In this document: piece by piece, positions 1-7,669 of the stretch
Position numbering within the stretch: position 1 is the first letter of the stretch
Layout of the letters: the number at the start of each line of letters is the position of its first letter
DNA from: JBCCFC01 sp965213595
GTDB taxonomy: Bacteria > Chloroflexota > Anaerolineae > Caldilineales > Caldilineaceae
DNA: 64,000 nucleotides
Reading direction: 5' to 3'
Assembly: GCA_965213595.1 (NCBI GenBank)
Contig: CBDBZO010000006.1
Span: 3,534,001-3,598,000, forward strand
Position numbers and translations under genes: made by a program
Notes under the pieces: model-generated
The model's input: only the letters and a program-made list of their open reading frames with translations
The model's database searches: none
What the model was told of the DNA's origin: nothing

Positions 1-561
1 CTACGGATTGTTAATTGGTTACAATCTGTAAGAGCCAATAGGGAGCAATATGCAGAAGTTGAAGACCGTCCTGAACTCATTATTGGCTCTCCTGCACCCG
101 AGTTTCAGGCCAAAACGCTGCTCGGCCAGCCAATAAGGCTGAATCAATACGTTCAGAAACCAGTTGTGTTCTTCTTCATGTCACCGCATTGCGGTATTTG
201 CCGCGATAGACTTCCTGTGCTTAACGAGCTTAGCATGGCTGCAAAAGCAAGATCAAGCACAGAATTCGTTGTGGTTAGTAACGAAAACACAGCTGAAACT
301 TTCACGTGGATTGAAACGATTCGGCAGGAAGACAATACAGAAATCAATTTGCCTATTCTGGTAGCACCTCGCAGCAGTTCAGATTTCCTAAAAGACTATA
401 ATCCACGAAACGTTCACCCTTATTACTGTTTAATCAATAGTGAAGGTATTGTACAGTCCCGAGGGCCAATTGGAATTGGCGAGTGGTTGGACCTAGAGCG
501 AGAATGGAGAGGCTCTCCGAAGGTAGAGAAACGTCAGCGGCCGCTTGGGTTATATCGCTGA
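1..561 (+). CDS. MauD/TlpA-like thioredoxin-fold protein, 5' end missing
   Basis: The frame is open from the first base, so the N-terminus, probably a membrane anchor, lies outside the window. About 30 residues in, a PAPEF redoxin start appears, followed by a strand and the motif SPHCGICRDRLPVLNEL. The CxxC pair (CGIC) after a hydrophobic VVFFF strand is the thioredoxin/TlpA active site, and the SPxCxxC context is typical of MauD-type proteins, which act as thiol-disulfide reductases outside the cytoplasmic membrane. MauD normally works with a MauE-like membrane partner that could lie upstream; this cannot be seen. The coding sequence is AT-richer than the following genes. The stop is 5 bp from the convergent stop of the next gene. 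Confidence 0.75.
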   Translation, partial: LRIVNWLQSVRANREQYAEVEDRPELIIGSPAPEFQAKTLLGQPIRLNQYVQKPVVFFFMSPHCGICRDRLPVLNELSMAAKARSSTEFVVVSNENTAETFTWIETIRQEDNTEINLPILVAPRSSSDFLKDYNPRNVHPYYCLINSEGIVQSRGPIGIGEWLDLEREWRGSPKVEKRQRPLGLYR

Positions 562-566
562 TTGTA

Positions 567-3500
567 CTATTCCATATTACTGCCTGATGCACTTTTTACA
601 ACCTGTTCCAAATCCTTTACTTCTACCTCTGCTGACTGTAACGCTTCCAATTCACTTGAAAGCTCACCTAATACAACAGTTGACCTTGCTTGAGCCGCCT
701 CTTTGAGATTGTTGCCTATAACAGGCTGATGTTTGGCAACATACTGCAAGAGAAGAACTATCTTTTCATAATTGTTGCCGCCCATCTCCAATGTAGACAA
801 CCAATTCGGTGCAATAAACAGGTACTCTTCAATCTTTTTGGACTGTCTCTCCCCCTCTGGCTCCGGCAGCGCGCGCATGATGTTCTCGCCGCTCGGCACG
901 TTCTGCTGCCGGAAGCTGATCCACAGCGCCTCCAGCCCCGTCAGCTCAAAATCGATCCACGCCTCCAGCCCCTCGGCTTCGACCATGTAGTGGCCGGGCT
1001 CCAGCGGGCCAAACTCCAGCGCAAAGTCGCCGTACTCCGGCTTGCTGCCCGTCAGCGCGCGCACGCCGGCCCAATCTTCGCGCCAAATCTGCACGGGCCA
1101 GCTTCGCTTGTTCTCCACCTCCACCCGCACCACGCTAAAGCCCGGCATCGAGCCCGCCGTGCTGATCTCCGGCGTCCACGTCGGCAGCAGCGGCGCAAAG
1201 ATCACCTCCACCCCGTTATGCCCGTCCAGCGTGATCTCGCCCTGCTCAAAGCCGCCGCGCGCGCGCAGGGTGTACGTGCCCGCCGGCAAATAGTCAAAGC
1301 GAAAGTGGTCGCCCGGCATCACGATCTGCTGGAACTCGGCCTGCTCCTCGCCAGCCGCGTCCTCTTTCGTGAGCGTCGCGATGCGGCCCGCCGCGCCGGG
1401 GGCCGTGCCCAACACGCTGCTGCTCATCGCATCCGGCGCCGGCTCGGTGGGCGTCGCGTTTGTGGTTGTCTGTTGCTCGCTCTCCCGTTCGATTTCGTTG
1501 GCAACGGCGTCGGCATCGGCTTGCGTTAAATTTTGTTGCGGGGGCTGGCCGGGTAGGTAGGCATGGGTGGCGTCCGCTGGGAAGTGGGTAAATTCGACGG
1601 CGGGCACGGTCTGGCCGCTCAGCCGCACCTGTGCCTCCAGCCGCTCGTCATCGCCGCGCTCGTTCTCGATCACCAGCGTGTAGACGCCCGCCGCCAGCCC
1701 GCGAATGTCGCAGCGGCCCTCGCCGCTCGTCTCCATCGGCAGGCTGCGCCACTCGCCCCGCCGCACGTAAACCGTGCGATTGCCGACGCCCACGCCCCCT
1801 TCATCGGATGCAAAATCGAGCACGGTACAGCGCACCACGCCATTCTCCGTCTCCGCGTCCGCCGTGGTCGATTCTTCCAGGCGGATCGTGTGGCCCCAGC
1901 CCGCCTTGATCAGCCCGACGTTCTCCACGCGCTCGCGCCCGTCCAGCCGCAGCCGCTCCACCACGCTGCCGCTGGGGTAGACCGCCAGCCCATACTCGCC
2001 CGCGGGCAGGTTAACAAAGCGAAAGGCACCGTCCGCCTGCGCCACGGTCGACCACTCGTCGGGGTCGCCAAAGGCGCTGTAGCGGGTGAGCACGACGGTC
2101 GCGCCGTCGCCGCCGCCGCGCACGTGGCCGCTGAGCAGGCTGGCGCTGGGGGCGTGGCGATCCGCGCCACGTCCGAGGTCGCGCGGTTCCTCGCTGGGCA
2201 GCAGGTTCGCCAAGTCGAGATCGAGCAGCGCCTCGCGCGAGGGTCGCGCGCCCACCTGCCAGGTCGCCTCGTCGTCGCCCGCCGTCGTGCGCGCCGAGAG
2301 CGTCAGCGGCTGCTGCAAACGCGTGCCTTCGACAAAAAGCTGGTAGTCCCCCACCGGCAAATCCGGCACGCGATAGTCGCCATTGGCTTCGAGCAGCACG
2401 CGGGCGATGGCTTCGCCGCCCTGCGCGCGCTCGATCACCAGATGGCGCGGCGCGTCCAGGTGCTGCACCGTGCCGTAAAGCGTCACCGTCGCCTGCGGCG
2501 CGTGATCCTGCCAGCGGCGGCGCACTTTGGGCTCGGCCTGCAAAGCCTGCACAATCGGCAGCGCGCCGTCGACCCAGCCGCCGGCCCAGTTGTTGGAGTA
2601 CCAGGCAAAGGCCTCCCACCAGCTGCTCGAACTGCCAAGCTGCGCGTTGGCGAGCAGCATGTAGGCCGTGCAAAAATAGTAGTCCGGCGCGTGCTGAAAG
2701 CGCTGGCTCGTGCCCATCATCATGCGCGCGCTTTCGAGCGTTTGCGCCATGTGCAGGTCCGGCGTGGTGGCGGGGTAGCGCGGGTCGCTGTCCTCGCCGA
2801 CGCGGTAGCCGCACTCCGTCGACAGGATGGGGAGGCTGTGCCCGAGATGGCGACGGTTGAGCGCATCGGCCCACTCGTAGGCCAGAAAGCAGCGATTGTC
2901 CTCGTCCAGCGAAGCGCCGGGCGTGCAGTGGGCCAGCCGCAGCCGGTTGATCTCCTCTAGCGAGCGCCCGCGCCACGCCTCCTGCCCCCAATCCTCAACC
3001 TGGAGCGCGTCGAAAAAACGCCGCGTATAGGCCGCGCCCTCCTGGTTGCCGATGTCGTAGGGGTAATCGAGCGGGCGGTTGCCGGGGTAGTTGTGGATCG
3101 CCTGCCAGACGGGGCCGTCGAAGAGATCGCGCCGCCCCTTTTCGACGATCTTGCCCACGATGTCCCAGCGGCAGCCGCTGGACAGCGCGGGCACGGCGGG
3201 CATACCGCCGCGCGCCAAAATGGTCTCCATATCCGCCATCGCATTCTCGGCGACAATCTCCAGCCCGTTGGCGGGCACGAGGCCCCCCTTCCACTCCGCG
3301 CCCTGGTCCGGCTCGCTGTTAAATTCAAAGTAGCGCACGCCCGCGCGCACCAGTGAATCGAGATAGACCACCTCCTTTACCCCCAGTCGACCGGGGTTGG
3401 GCGCGGGTCGATACAGCCGCACAATGGGCATGATCTCTTCGGCCAGCAGCAGCTCGGCCAGATCGAGCGCGCCGTCGTGGTTGTAAAGCTTCACCCACTT

Positions 3501-3635
3501 GACGCCCAGCGCCCGCAGCGCCGGCAGCCACACCTCGCGAATTTTGCTCAGCCCCACCGAAGCCGCATAGCCCACGCACCAGTGGATGCCGATGCCGGTA
3601 TCGTTTTGAGGGCGGGGGTAGTCGTGGAGTTCCAT
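567..3635 (-). CDS. Large glycosidase-like protein with carboxypeptidase-regulatory-like repeats
   Basis: The 1022-aa protein begins with a TIM-barrel-like region (about residues 10-390). FNSEPD has Glu108 after a strand and LSTECGYR has Glu274; this spacing suits the acid/base and nucleophile of a clan GH-A glycoside hydrolase, although no family can be named. From about residue 395 onward there are several beta-sandwich repeats of the carboxypeptidase-regulatory/SdrD-B type (patterns such as DLPVGDYQLFVEG, NLPAGEYGLAVYP and YLPAGTYTLRARG), ending in a charged helical tail. No signal peptide is visible at the chosen ATG, which is odd for such a domain set. A TATAAT on this strand about 65 bp upstream fits this start. 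A second frame from an ATG inside that TATAAT reads smoothly for about 25 residues, so an N-terminal frameshift is conceivable. Confidence 0.7.
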   Translation of the reverse strand: MELHDYPRPQNDTGIGIHWCVGYAASVGLSKIREVWLPALRALGVKWVKLYNHDGALDLAELLLAEEIMPIVRLYRPAPNPGRLGVKEVVYLDSLVRAGVRYFEFNSEPDQGAEWKGGLVPANGLEIVAENAMADMETILARGGMPAVPALSSGCRWDIVGKIVEKGRRDLFDGPVWQAIHNYPGNRPLDYPYDIGNQEGAAYTRRFFDALQVEDWGQEAWRGRSLEEINRLRLAHCTPGASLDEDNRCFLAYEWADALNRRHLGHSLPILSTECGYRVGEDSDPRYPATTPDLHMAQTLESARMMMGTSQRFQHAPDYYFCTAYMLLANAQLGSSSSWWEAFAWYSNNWAGGWVDGALPIVQALQAEPKVRRRWQDHAPQATVTLYGTVQHLDAPRHLVIERAQGGEAIARVLLEANGDYRVPDLPVGDYQLFVEGTRLQQPLTLSARTTAGDDEATWQVGARPSREALLDLDLANLLPSEEPRDLGRGADRHAPSASLLSGHVRGGGDGATVVLTRYSAFGDPDEWSTVAQADGAFRFVNLPAGEYGLAVYPSGSVVERLRLDGRERVENVGLIKAGWGHTIRLEESTTADAETENGVVRCTVLDFASDEGGVGVGNRTVYVRRGEWRSLPMETSGEGRCDIRGLAAGVYTLVIENERGDDERLEAQVRLSGQTVPAVEFTHFPADATHAYLPGQPPQQNLTQADADAVANEIERESEQQTTTNATPTEPAPDAMSSSVLGTAPGAAGRIATLTKEDAAGEEQAEFQQIVMPGDHFRFDYLPAGTYTLRARGGFEQGEITLDGHNGVEVIFAPLLPTWTPEISTAGSMPGFSVVRVEVENKRSWPVQIWREDWAGVRALTGSKPEYGDFALEFGPLEPGHYMVEAEGLEAWIDFELTGLEALWISFRQQNVPSGENIMRALPEPEGERQSKKIEEYLFIAPNWLSTLEMGGNNYEKIVLLLQYVAKHQPVIGNNLKEAAQARSTVVLGELSSELEALQSAEVEVKDLEQVVKSASGSNME

Positions 3636-3701
3636 GAGCGGTCGATGGTGGTCGCAAATTGATCGGTCAGCGCGTAGTCCTCCGCGCCAGGCAGGTGGCC
3701 C

Positions 3702-3707
3702 ATTATA
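3702..3707 (-). promoter_or_regulatory. Putative -10 box (TATAAT) for the 567-3635 gene
   Basis: A perfect TATAAT lies on the minus strand about 65 bp before the ATG at 3635. No convincing -35 hexamer is seen at the expected distance. Confidence 0.4.
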
Positions 3708-3730
3708 GCATCTTCGTTCAGGAAACTAAA

Positions 3731-3783
3731 TTTGGACGCGGATTTACGCGGATTTACTTCGTGCCCCTTCGTGCCCCTCGTGG
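3731..3783. repeat. Degenerate 10-mer tandem repeats
   Basis: Two short runs with about 10-bp periodicity: ACGCGGATTT twice, then CTTCGTGCCC twice with a variant third unit. The same style recurs at 6591-6758, 32240-32465 and 57405-57500. Noncoding; lies in the divergent gap between 3635 and 3878. Confidence 0.6.
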
Positions 3784-3877
3784 ATTGCTCTCCATTGTTG
3801 CGAGCGCCCCCGCATCGTGATAGACTGCCGACCACCGCGCGCAGCCTCCGCGCGCCCACCAGCGCAACTCGACTCCC

Positions 3878-5068
3878 ATGTTCTCGACTACCTGCTTCCA
3901 CTGCGGCCACCCAGCGCACATCACCCCCGATCAGCCCCTCTGCGCCCGCTGCGGCCAAAATCTGCGCGACATGATTCCCAGCGAGGTCGCCGTGCGCTAT
4001 TTCTACGATCGCGCGGCCAATTTGGCCGCCCAGCAGGAGACGGCGGAGGCGCTGGCCGAGGCCGAGCGCGGCTTTGCCCAAACGCAAATAAACGGCACGG
4101 GCGGCGATTCATCGCTGCGGCTGCTGGCGGCGATGCTGGCCCAGCAGCTCGATCAACCCGACCTCATGCGCCACCACGTCGCCCACATCGAGCTGGATGA
4201 CGTGCTGCGCGGCGAGGCCGAGTGGCTGCTGCGCTCGCACCAGGCCGGTCGCCGCAGCAGCCGCCAGCTGGCGAAAATGCGCAATGGTCAATCGCGCGAT
4301 CAGGCAGGGGGCGTCGGTCGTGGGCAGCGCTTTTTGCCAGCGCAGGCCGTCATCGGGCCGCGCACCGGCGGGCCCGCCGCGGACGCACCGTCGCGCCGCT
4401 GGTCGTCTTATGCAGCGCTGCTGCTGATGCTGCTGGTGGGCGCGGGCGCATGGGGCGGCTGGCGGCTGCTGTCGCCGACGGGCGATGCGCCCGCCGTGGT
4501 GGAACGACCCGCCGATGGCGGCGAGGTTGATAATAGCAGCGAGGTTGATAATGAGGTTGCGGCGACAGCGGAATCAGCGGAAGATGTATTGCCTACCGAA
4601 GCGCGGGCCGTTCTGCCCAGCGCCACCCCGTCACCGACGGCAACCTCCGCGCCGCAGCTTGCCGCCAACGCCACGGAGGTTGCCGTCGAAATTTTGGCGT
4701 CGCAGCCCTTTGAGTGGCAGACCTTTTTGTTGGAGCAGGGTGAGGCGGAGCTGGCGCAGTTGCCCGTGGCGGCGCGCTTGGTCGACAACGTGCTGCGCCT
4801 GCAGGGCAGCGTGGAGACGGATGCCCAGCGCCGTCGGCTCGCCGAGCTGGCGGCGACCGTGCCGGAGGTGAGCGATGTCAATTTGGTGGAGCTGCGGCTA
4901 AAGCTGCCGGAGACATACACCGCGCGCCAGGGCGATACGCTCTGGCTGATCGCGTACAATCTTTACGGCGATCCGGCGCGCGTGGCGGATTTATTGGAGG
5001 CGAATCGGGATCGGCTGGCGTCGCCGGAAGCGCTGCGGGCGGGGCAGGAGTTGGTGGTGCCGGAGTAG
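3878..5068 (+). CDS. Zinc-ribbon membrane protein with C-terminal LysM domain
   Basis: The 396-aa protein starts with a zinc ribbon (Cys6, Cys9, Cys22, Cys25), followed by a helical region (about 35-120) resembling a short TPR-like segment, a basic linker, one transmembrane helix (about 172-193), a low-complexity Ala/Thr/Pro stretch, a BON-like segment (ARLVDNVLRLQGSV onward) and a final LysM domain (YTARQGDTLWLIAYNLYGDP to the end). LysM binds peptidoglycan or chitin-type glycans. The layout suggests a single-pass protein with a cytoplasmic zinc ribbon and a wall-facing LysM, but the exact role is unknown. The stop is followed by a cluster of hairpins separating it from convergent dnaN. Confidence 0.75.
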   Translation: MFSTTCFHCGHPAHITPDQPLCARCGQNLRDMIPSEVAVRYFYDRAANLAAQQETAEALAEAERGFAQTQINGTGGDSSLRLLAAMLAQQLDQPDLMRHHVAHIELDDVLRGEAEWLLRSHQAGRRSSRQLAKMRNGQSRDQAGGVGRGQRFLPAQAVIGPRTGGPAADAPSRRWSSYAALLLMLLVGAGAWGGWRLLSPTGDAPAVVERPADGGEVDNSSEVDNEVAATAESAEDVLPTEARAVLPSATPSPTATSAPQLAANATEVAVEILASQPFEWQTFLLEQGEAELAQLPVAARLVDNVLRLQGSVETDAQRRRLAELAATVPEVSDVNLVELRLKLPETYTARQGDTLWLIAYNLYGDPARVADLLEANRDRLASPEALRAGQELVVPE

Positions 5069-5078
5069 AGCTGGCTCG

Positions 5079-5206
5079 TTCCCACGCTCCGCGTGGGAAT
5101 GCCTTGCTGGACGCTCCTGCGTCTTCTCGTAACCAACCGTACTCGGTTGTCTGCTCAGCGGCGACGCAGAGCGTTGAAGACTGCATCCCGACGCAGAGCG
5201 TCGGGA
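5079..5206. repeat. Cluster of short hairpins with AGA/TCC triplet loops
   Basis: Perfect hairpins include TTCCCACGC-TCC-GCGTGGGAA (5079-5099) and TCCCGACGC-AGA-GCGTCGGGA (5186-5206), with shorter ones at 5110-5123 and about 5163-5175. They fill the gap between the convergent stops of the LysM gene and dnaN and could act as a two-way transcription barrier. The same family appears at 33509-33634 and inside the MITE-like element at 40625-40769. Confidence 0.7.
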
Positions 5207-5215
5207 CGAGCAACC

Positions 5216-6442
5216 TCAGCGCGGCGGGTGCATCGGCATCACGACGTGCAGGAATTCGTCCTCGCCCAGGCCGAGCGGGCGCAGCGTGCCGGGGCGGGTG
5301 GCCTGTGTCGTCTCGATCACGACCTGCGGCTCGTCGATCTGGCTGAGCACGTCGATCAGGTACTTGGCGTTGAAGGCAATCTCCAGTTCGCCGCCCTCCA
5401 CCATCGCCTCGATCTCGTTGACGTTATCGCCCATCTCCGCGCTGGTGGCGGTGAGGCGGACGTAGCCGTTGGCGCCGTTGGTCGACGTGGCCTCCTCGTT
5501 GGGCTCAACGGCGAGGCGGATGATGTTGGCGTTGTCCCGCGCGAAGAGGAAGGCGACGCGCGCCGCCTTGAGCAGCGCCGCCGTGTCGACGACGGTGCGC
5601 GTGTCGTGGCTGGTGGGAATAATGGCGCGGTAGTCGGGGAAGTTGGCGTCGATCAGCTGGCTGACGAGCTCGACGCGGCGGAAGCTGCCGCGCTCGCCCT
5701 TGCCCTGTACGCGGAACAAAACCTGGTTGCGCGCCTGCGTCACCACGACCAAAATTGTGCTGCCGTCGGCGGCATCGGCGCTGATGCGGGCCAGCTCGCC
5801 CAGGCTCTTGGCCGGCACGATCACCGTCATCTCCTCGCTGATCGGCTCGTCCAGCGCGACGGAGCGCACGCTGAGGCGGTAGCCATCCGTGGCCGCCATG
5901 GCCAGCCGCTCGCGCTCAAACTTGACCTCGACGCCCGTCAGCGTGGGCCGGCTCTCGTCGCCGGAGGCGGCAAAGACCACCTGATCCACCATCTTGCGCA
6001 GCCCCCCCACTTCCAGCTCCAGCCGCGTGCCCTCGAGCACGTCGCTCTGGTCGCCATCCTCCTCCGAGCCATCGCCCGCCGTGGGGATGATGGGGAAATC
6101 CGCCGCGTCGATGCCCTTGATGTTGGCCTGGTAGCGGGCGCAGGTCAGGTGCAGCGTCTGCGTGCGCACCACGTGCTCCAGATCCATGCGCTCGGCGGGC
6201 ATGCCGTTCACAAAGTCCGTAAGCAGGCGCGCGGGCACGGTGACGGCCCCTTCATCGTCCACCTTGGCGTCGATCCAACAGTTGACGCCAATCTCCAGAT
6301 TGGTCGCCGAGAGCCGCAGGCCGTTGTCGCGCGCTTCGAGCAGGATGTTGCCGAGGATGGGCAGCGTGCTGCGCGTCGAAATCGCGCGGCCCACGATGGA
6401 AAGCCCTTTGGCTAAATTTTCTTGAAAACAGCTAACGCGCAC
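5216..6442 (-). CDS. dnaN: DNA polymerase III subunit beta (sliding clamp)
   Basis: The 408-aa protein starts MRVSCFQENLAKGLSIVGRA, continues with the typical TLPILGNILLEA and GLRLSATNLEIGV segments, and ends FLHVVMPMHPPR; the C-terminal VMPM is the usual clamp ending. The length is slightly above the usual 365-380 aa because of acidic insertions around residues 120-130. It forms the dimeric ring that tethers polymerase III to DNA. It is a lone gene here: no dnaA or recF is adjacent and no cluster of DnaA boxes was seen, so the locus is not evidence for the replication origin. Confidence 0.95.
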   Translation of the reverse strand: MRVSCFQENLAKGLSIVGRAISTRSTLPILGNILLEARDNGLRLSATNLEIGVNCWIDAKVDDEGAVTVPARLLTDFVNGMPAERMDLEHVVRTQTLHLTCARYQANIKGIDAADFPIIPTAGDGSEEDGDQSDVLEGTRLELEVGGLRKMVDQVVFAASGDESRPTLTGVEVKFERERLAMAATDGYRLSVRSVALDEPISEEMTVIVPAKSLGELARISADAADGSTILVVVTQARNQVLFRVQGKGERGSFRRVELVSQLIDANFPDYRAIIPTSHDTRTVVDTAALLKAARVAFLFARDNANIIRLAVEPNEEATSTNGANGYVRLTATSAEMGDNVNEIEAMVEGGELEIAFNAKYLIDVLSQIDEPQVVIETTQATRPGTLRPLGLGEDEFLHVVMPMHPPR

Positions 6443-6518
6443 GGGTTCCTCCTGTGGCGGTGGGAGCGATAAATGAAGCGATGGAATTCGGATTGCCGAA
6501 GTTGAGAAATATTAGCGT

Positions 6519-6524
6519 AGTATA
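6519..6524 (-). promoter_or_regulatory. Possible -10 box (TATACT) for dnaN
   Basis: TATACT on the minus strand about 77 bp before the dnaN ATG. The hexamer 17 bp further upstream (TTCAAG) matches the -35 consensus poorly, so this is tentative. Confidence 0.3.
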
Positions 6525-6590
6525 GCACAGCAAATTGCCATCTTGAAAAGCTGCCCTGGCTATATTAAGCTGAAGGAAGGGAACCGCCGA

Positions 6591-6758
6591 TAAACGCGGA
6601 TAAATGCAGATTTCTGTCGGTAAAAGATTCAGGTAAAGCTATCAATTTAACGCGGAGGCACAAAGGCGCAGAGAGGGAGCTTTTTTAATCCCACATCTTC
6701 TTTGCGCCTGCGCGCCTCCGCGTCAAACTTTCTTCATCCGCGTCCATCCGCGGTTAAA
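6591..6758. repeat. Nested inverted repeat built of degenerate short tandem units
   Basis: The outer arms carry ACGCGGATAAATGCAG-type and ATCCGCGTCCATCCGCGG-type repeats; the inner arms are TTTAACGCGGAGGC and GCCTCCGCGTCAAA. Together they form a long imperfect hairpin in the divergent gap between dnaN and the sigma factor gene. No coding capacity is seen. Confidence 0.65.
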
Positions 6759-6926
6759 ATTCTGGCGTGGTCTTACCAAATTTCTGCTCAGATGCATTTC
6801 AGCTCAGGGGAAATTGGCGTAAAGATTCTCCACTGGTCCAGCTTCGTTTGTCAGGTGGCTTCGTCGACCCGTTCAGAATGACAGTTTCGCTCCCCAACCA
6901 AATTGCATCCTTTCCTCCCCAGCCGC

Positions 6927-6954
6927 TTGCCGGATTCTCGACAAAGCGTATAAT
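6927..6954 (+). promoter_or_regulatory. Sigma-70-type promoter upstream of the sigma factor gene
   Basis: TTGCCG, a 16-bp spacer and a perfect TATAAT. The predicted transcription start is about 25 bp before the ATG at 6987. Confidence 0.55.
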
Positions 6955-6986
6955 GTTGGAAACCCTGAGAAAGATGAATATCGACG

Positions 6987-7607
6987 ATGTGGAACCAGAA
7001 CAAACCAGCAGAAAATCAACCGACCCCGCCCGCTGCGGACGAATCGCAGCTCGTGGAGCGCGCGCGCTTTGATCCGCAGGCCTTTGGCGAGCTGTACGAG
7101 CGCTACAAGGAGCGCATCCAAGCGTACATCGACCGCCGCGTGGGCAACGAGCAGGACAGCGAAGACCTGACGGCCAACACCTTTGCCAACGCCTACGCCA
7201 AGCTCGATTCGTATGAGGATCGCGGCCTGCCCTTTGCCTCGTGGCTCTATCGCATTGCCCACAATTTGGTAGCCAACTGGCACCGCGACAATCAAAAGCG
7301 CCGCGCCCTGCCGCTGGAGCATTCGTGGTCGCTGCTGGATCGGCTTTCCGAACTGGAGGACGAATCGCCGCAGGAGGCTGTCGAGCGGGCGGAGGCAGAG
7401 GATGCGCTGTGGGACGCCATCGCGCGGCTGCCGGAAGAGCGGCGGCAGCTGGTGGTCTACAAGCTGCAAAGCAAGCTGTCGAATTTGGAGATTGGCAAGA
7501 CGATGCAGAAGAGTGAGAGCGCGATCAAGTCGCTCTATTTTCGGACGCTGGCGGCGCTGAAGGAGGATTTGCAGTCCAAGGGGTGGGGGAAGGGGAGTGG
7601 GGAGTAG
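6987..7607 (+). CDS. RNA polymerase sigma factor, ECF-like sigma-70 family
   Basis: The 206-aa protein has sigma region 2 (about residues 25-100: ARFDPQAFGELYERY, DLTANTFANAYAKLDSY, FASWLYRIAHNLVANWHRD) and region 4 (about 143-195: ARLPEERRQLVVYKLQSKLSNLEIGKTMQKSESAIKSLYFRTLAALKEDL), with no region 1 or 3, as in ECF sigma factors. It directs RNA polymerase to alternative promoters, commonly under anti-sigma control. No adjacent anti-sigma gene is seen; the next gene is an unrelated ATPase. The last residues (GWGKGSGE) and the stop codon are encoded by a G-rich 7-mer repeat, so the C-terminus appears to have been re-ended by repeat growth. Confidence 0.9.
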   Translation: MWNQNKPAENQPTPPAADESQLVERARFDPQAFGELYERYKERIQAYIDRRVGNEQDSEDLTANTFANAYAKLDSYEDRGLPFASWLYRIAHNLVANWHRDNQKRRALPLEHSWSLLDRLSELEDESPQEAVERAEAEDALWDAIARLPEERRQLVVYKLQSKLSNLEIGKTMQKSESAIKSLYFRTLAALKEDLQSKGWGKGSGE

Positions 7608-7620
7608 GAGGTGGGGAATA
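7581..7620. repeat. G-rich degenerate heptamer repeat overlapping the sigma factor stop
   Basis: Units such as GGGGGAA, GGGGAGT, GGGGAGT, AGGAGGT and GGGGAAT run head to tail. The stop TAG of the sigma gene lies inside. Only one arm is present, unlike the paired arms at other heptamer loci. Confidence 0.65.
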
Positions 7621-7626
7621 GTGTCA

Positions 7627-7643
7627 ATTATCAATGTGATAAT
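7627..7643. promoter_or_regulatory. Operator-like dyad ATTATCA-N3-TGATAAT
   Basis: A perfect 7-bp dyad with a 3-bp spacer lies 26 bp before the ATG of the low-GC ATPase gene. Its position suggests a repressor site for that gene; no regulator gene is adjacent. Confidence 0.4.
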
Positions 7644-7669
7644 TTATCCAAGTTATTTGAGAGATTCCA

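Noticed and set aside
1563..2960. Long plus-strand open frame opposite the 1022-aa protein gene
   Set aside because: Composition is that of an antisense frame in GC-rich DNA; the minus-strand protein has recognisable domains.
5216..6986. Replication origin near dnaN
   Set aside because: No dnaA, no cluster of DnaA boxes and no AT-rich unwinding region; the adjacent repeats are of the dispersed types.
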